Part shown: piece by piece, positions 61,516-64,000 of the stretch
How positions within the stretch are numbered: position 1 is the first letter of the stretch
Layout of the letters: each line of letters begins with the position of its first letter
Assembly: GCA_030844895.1 (NCBI GenBank)
Contig: CM061228.1
Coordinates: 137,036,812-137,100,811, forward strand
Direction: 5' to 3'
Source: Ambrosia x helenae
Taxonomy: Eukaryota; Streptophyta; Magnoliopsida; Asterales; Asteraceae
Length of the DNA: 64,000 bases
Position numbers and translations under genes: made by a program
Notes under the pieces: model-generated
The model's database searches: none
Told to the model about the DNA's origin: nothing
The model's input: the letters and a program-made list of their open reading frames with translations, nothing else

Positions 61516-63174
61516 ATGGGTCGTTGTAACGCCATCAAACTCGTCTCATTACTTGCTCGCCGATCCCTTTCTCACAACCCAGTATTCCCTCTTTCTTGTT
61601 CTTTCTTTATGAATAAATAACAAAAAGATTTGATCTTTTTTTATCTGAGTGTTGCAATTGTTTGTTTGCAGTTGTATACATCGCCAATTAGATCTGGGTA
61701 TCGAAGGTTTTGTTCTTCTAGACATCATGGAATCTTTAATCTTCCCAATTTTAGAAAGGGTAGATTTATGAATAAATCACAAAAAGATTTGATTTTTTTT
61801 ATTGTTATGTTTGATTATTACTTGAATAATGATGGGGTTTGTTGTTGTTGTTGTAAAGAAGCAGGGAGTTCAAGATATTGGTCCAATAGATTCATTCATG
61901 GCACTGGTAATCCTTAGTTTTCTTTAATTTACAGTTACTTATCCCGGCAATGATGGTGACAAACGCACCGATGAGCGTTCGATCCTAAGCCGCACCCCGG
62001 TTTTCACCCGGCTGGTACTCCAGCGAGGAAACTCGTGTGGAGGCAGTACGGTTTCCGGGGAACGCCGTAACCAAGTTTGATACACTAGCCGCGAGCCCGG
62101 TTAAGACAACCAGTGGCGAAGCTTGACCCGAAGGTTCGGGGGGTCGGAAGTCACCGGGGATCGGAAGTCACTAGTTTTGGGGGGTCGAAAACCAGTTTCG
62201 GGGGGTCGAAACCCTATATTTCCAAAATTTTCTATACGAATATTATATAATCGGAACTTCTGCGCGAAAATTCAGGGGGGTCGGCCGCCCCCGCCCGCCC
62301 CAAGCAAGCTACGCCCCTGAAGACAACGTAGTATGGGGTAGACCTTGGCTAGGGTTGCCGATTGGGCAGTGTGACATTGGGTCACTCATATGAAAGTCAC
62401 CGTTCAAAAAATAAATAAATTATTGGTTTAATGTTATTGTTGATGATGAAGATTTAAACCCTAAATTACTGGTTTAATGTTTGTACATTACATGTTGGGA
62501 TCTGTCTGTATTGTCAAAATAACGATCGGGTTTATGTTTATTTAGCTTCGGTGGTATTTTCTTATTTTGACCAGCGTTTATGGCGTCAAAAGATTATTAT
62601 GATACTCTCGGAGTGAGTAAGAATGCGTCTTCTTCGGAAATCAAGAAAGCGTATTATGGGGTTTGTATATTCCTTGAAACAATTATTTCTTTTTTGTTTG
62701 CCTTTTTGAATTGTTATCAACTTATTATCACTGAGTGGTTATTTTTTAACATTGGCGTTTCTAGCTAGCAAAGAAGTGGCATCCGGATGCGAACAAAGAT
62801 GATCCAGAAGCAGAGAAAATATTTCAAGAAATTTCGAAGGCATACGAGGTTTAGTTTTTTTTTTCTCTCAATGTTTAGTCGAATTATGGAATTTAAGATC
62901 ATGTAAGAAAGTGTAAAAAATGTTTAGTCCCATTTTGTTTGCAGGTTTTGAAAGATGAGAATAAACGAGCAGACTACGACCAGGTTCAAATATGCAATTT
63001 CTTATAATATTTCTTTTATGTTGTATATTACACTATTGATTATTGCGGTTATATTTACTTTTCTCTACTGGATTAATGGTTTTATAGGTCGGCCATGCAG
63101 CTTATGAAGCGAGTGTTAATGGTGGTGGTCCAGATCCTGGTTCATGGGATAGTGCTTTCCACAATTTTGAAGAT
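61516..63174 (+). CDS. GFA2: Mitochondrial DnaJ chaperone, GFA2-like, 3' partial
   Basis: J-domain co-chaperone of mitochondrial Hsp70; in Arabidopsis GFA2 is needed for polar nuclei fusion and synergid cell death. Exons seen: 61516-61581, 61672-61759, 61859-61906, 62575-62660, 62765-62848, 62945-62983 and 63088-63174; the gene continues past the window. The N-terminus MGRCNAIKLVSLLARRSLSH is basic and Ser/Arg/Leu-rich, fitting mitochondrial import, and the third exon has NRFIHGTG, like the Arabidopsis FHGTG before the J domain. J domain: KDYYDTLGVSKNASSSEIKK, then LAKKWHPDANKDDPEAEKIF with the essential HPD, SKAYEVLKDENKRADYDQ and VGHAAYE. The Gly/Phe and zinc-finger parts would follow downstream. 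Exon 2-3 borders are the least certain. Confidence 0.85.
61940..62400. repeat. Dispersed repeat in GFA2 intron 3, split by a MITE
   Basis: A GC-rich stretch with a B-box-like GCGTTCGATCCTAAG and words such as 'ccccggttttcacccgg' before the MITE at 62111-62319, resuming after it with 'aacgtagtatggggtagacc'. It is SINE-like but not firmly assigned. Confidence 0.4.
62111..62319. mobile_element. CAGTGGCG-type MITE, 209 bp, perfect 8-bp TSD
   Basis: The ends CAGTGGCGAAGCTTG and CAAGCTACGCCCCTG are inverted. AAGACAAC is repeated exactly at 62103-62110 and 62320-62327. The inside matches the element at 10454-10641 closely ('ggtcggaagtcaccgggg', 'cggaacttctg', 'gggtcggccgcccc'). Confidence 0.9.
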
Positions 63175-63322
63175 GTAAGTTTTATCCAAATGTTTTGCTC
63201 AAATTATGAATCTAATCTTATAGTCTAATTTCCTTGACTTCCGAGTTCCGACACATCAACACACATTCTGTTAATGCACGTTGATCCGTTTACAATTTCA
63301 CATATGCAATTGTGATTTTTCT

Positions 63323-63854
63323 CATAGTTATCAAAGGCGTGAGGCGTACTCAAGGCGCTTAGTCTCCGCCTGTGGCCTAGGCGAGAAGCGCAAAAAAAGC
63401 GCGGGCCTGAGGAAAAAAAGCGCAAATAAAAAAAATTTAAAAAAAAAATCACCAAATCATTACAAATAACAATCATCTTATAAAATAATATAAATATAAA
63501 ATGATTGATTTAGCCATACCTACTAAAAGGATTAAATGCCTTTGATAACTATGTAGTAGACAAAATCAGTTGATGGTAAATCAATGAGTTGAGGTGTTTA
63601 TATATTGAAGAATAATTCAATATCTATAAGTGTTTTAAAAATCAAATATATTTAAAAAAAAAGATTTGATTGACATTTATATATATATATATCTCTATAA
63701 ATGGGTAAGTATTGGTCGATTATATTAGTCAGGGGATTAGGTTTTAAAAATCAGACCATGGCTTTTTTTATCTAGGAGGGAAAAGCGGGATTTGGCGGCT
63801 TCTAGGAAATTGGTCGCCTAGGCGGCCAAGGCGATGGCTTTTGATAACTATGTT
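63323..63854. mobile_element. hAT-like MITE of the 'catagttatcaaa' family, 532 bp, composite
   Basis: The outer ends CATAGTTATCAAAGGCG and GGCTTTTGATAACTATG are inverted. The flanks ATTTTTCT and TTTTTTCT form an 8-bp duplication with one mismatch. An additional right-type end, GCCTTTGATAACTATG, lies inside at about 63538-63553, so the element may hold one copy within or next to another. It sits in GFA2 intron 7. A relative lies at 53535-53950. Confidence 0.75.
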
Positions 63855-64000
63855 TTTTCTTTAGGTTTCAGTTTTATATCACCATGTGAGCATAAGTAAA
63901 AAAAAGTAACTTGAAACCAGTGTTGTGAAAACTGGACCTTACCGCCAGATTGCATTATAGATAAAAGTAGAAAGGTCTTTTTTATGCCATATATTTGGTG

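Overview
The window is nuclear DNA of a flowering plant. The genes have GT-AG introns, plastid and mitochondrial targeting sequences, plant-only families (LHCB, thaumatin-like, LEC1-type NF-YB, LRR-RLK) and a dense coat of MITEs, SINEs and microsatellites. The repeat families look to me like those of an Asteraceae eudicot; that placement is inference.

Layout. 1.4-7.2 kb (+): starch synthase 4, 15 exons seen, the transit-peptide exon lying upstream or unrecognised; the last exon carries a one-base insertion. 8.0-8.5 kb: hAT-like MITE. 8.7-9.5 kb (-) and 15.2-16.0 kb (+): a divergent pair of LHCB1 genes, each with a one-base deletion, and each with a CCAAT/GATA/TATA promoter. The 5.7 kb between them holds a SINE, a MITE and two elements set end to end between three long (TA)n tracts. 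16.5-18.6 kb: a 5'-truncated LINE with poly(A), split by a Harbinger-like MITE. 18.9-20.7 kb: a 1.3-kb element with a 10-bp target duplication and a (GA)60 tract, then another MITE. 22.2-34.8 kb (-): one complete non-RD LRR receptor kinase gene (4 exons, 1193 aa). Its 6.4-kb intron holds a TRIM-type element interrupted by a 2.7-kb solo LTR, and its first intron holds a tandem array of MITEs. 37.5-38.6 kb: a Harbinger-like element with a decayed SANT-like ORF. 39.7-43.5 kb (+): two tandem thaumatin-like (PR-5) genes. 43.8-48.4 kb (-): a six-coding-exon gene of unknown function with an aspartate tract. 48.7-54 kb: MITE-rich intergenic DNA. 54.2-57.0 kb (+): a LEC1-LIKE NF-YB gene. 57-61.5 kb: repeats. 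61.5 kb to the end (+): the 5' part of a mitochondrial DnaJ (GFA2-type) gene.

The genes are independent single-function plant genes: starch granule initiation, light harvesting, immune perception, antifungal defence, embryo/seed transcription and mitochondrial protein folding. I see no operon-like or clustered pathway. The most unusual content is in the repeats: microsatellite-anchored elements, nested retroelements inside a receptor-kinase intron, a MITE multimer, and many insertions with readable target-site duplications. Three single-base indels in three otherwise well-conserved genes within the first 16 kb raise the question of assembly error versus real gene decay.
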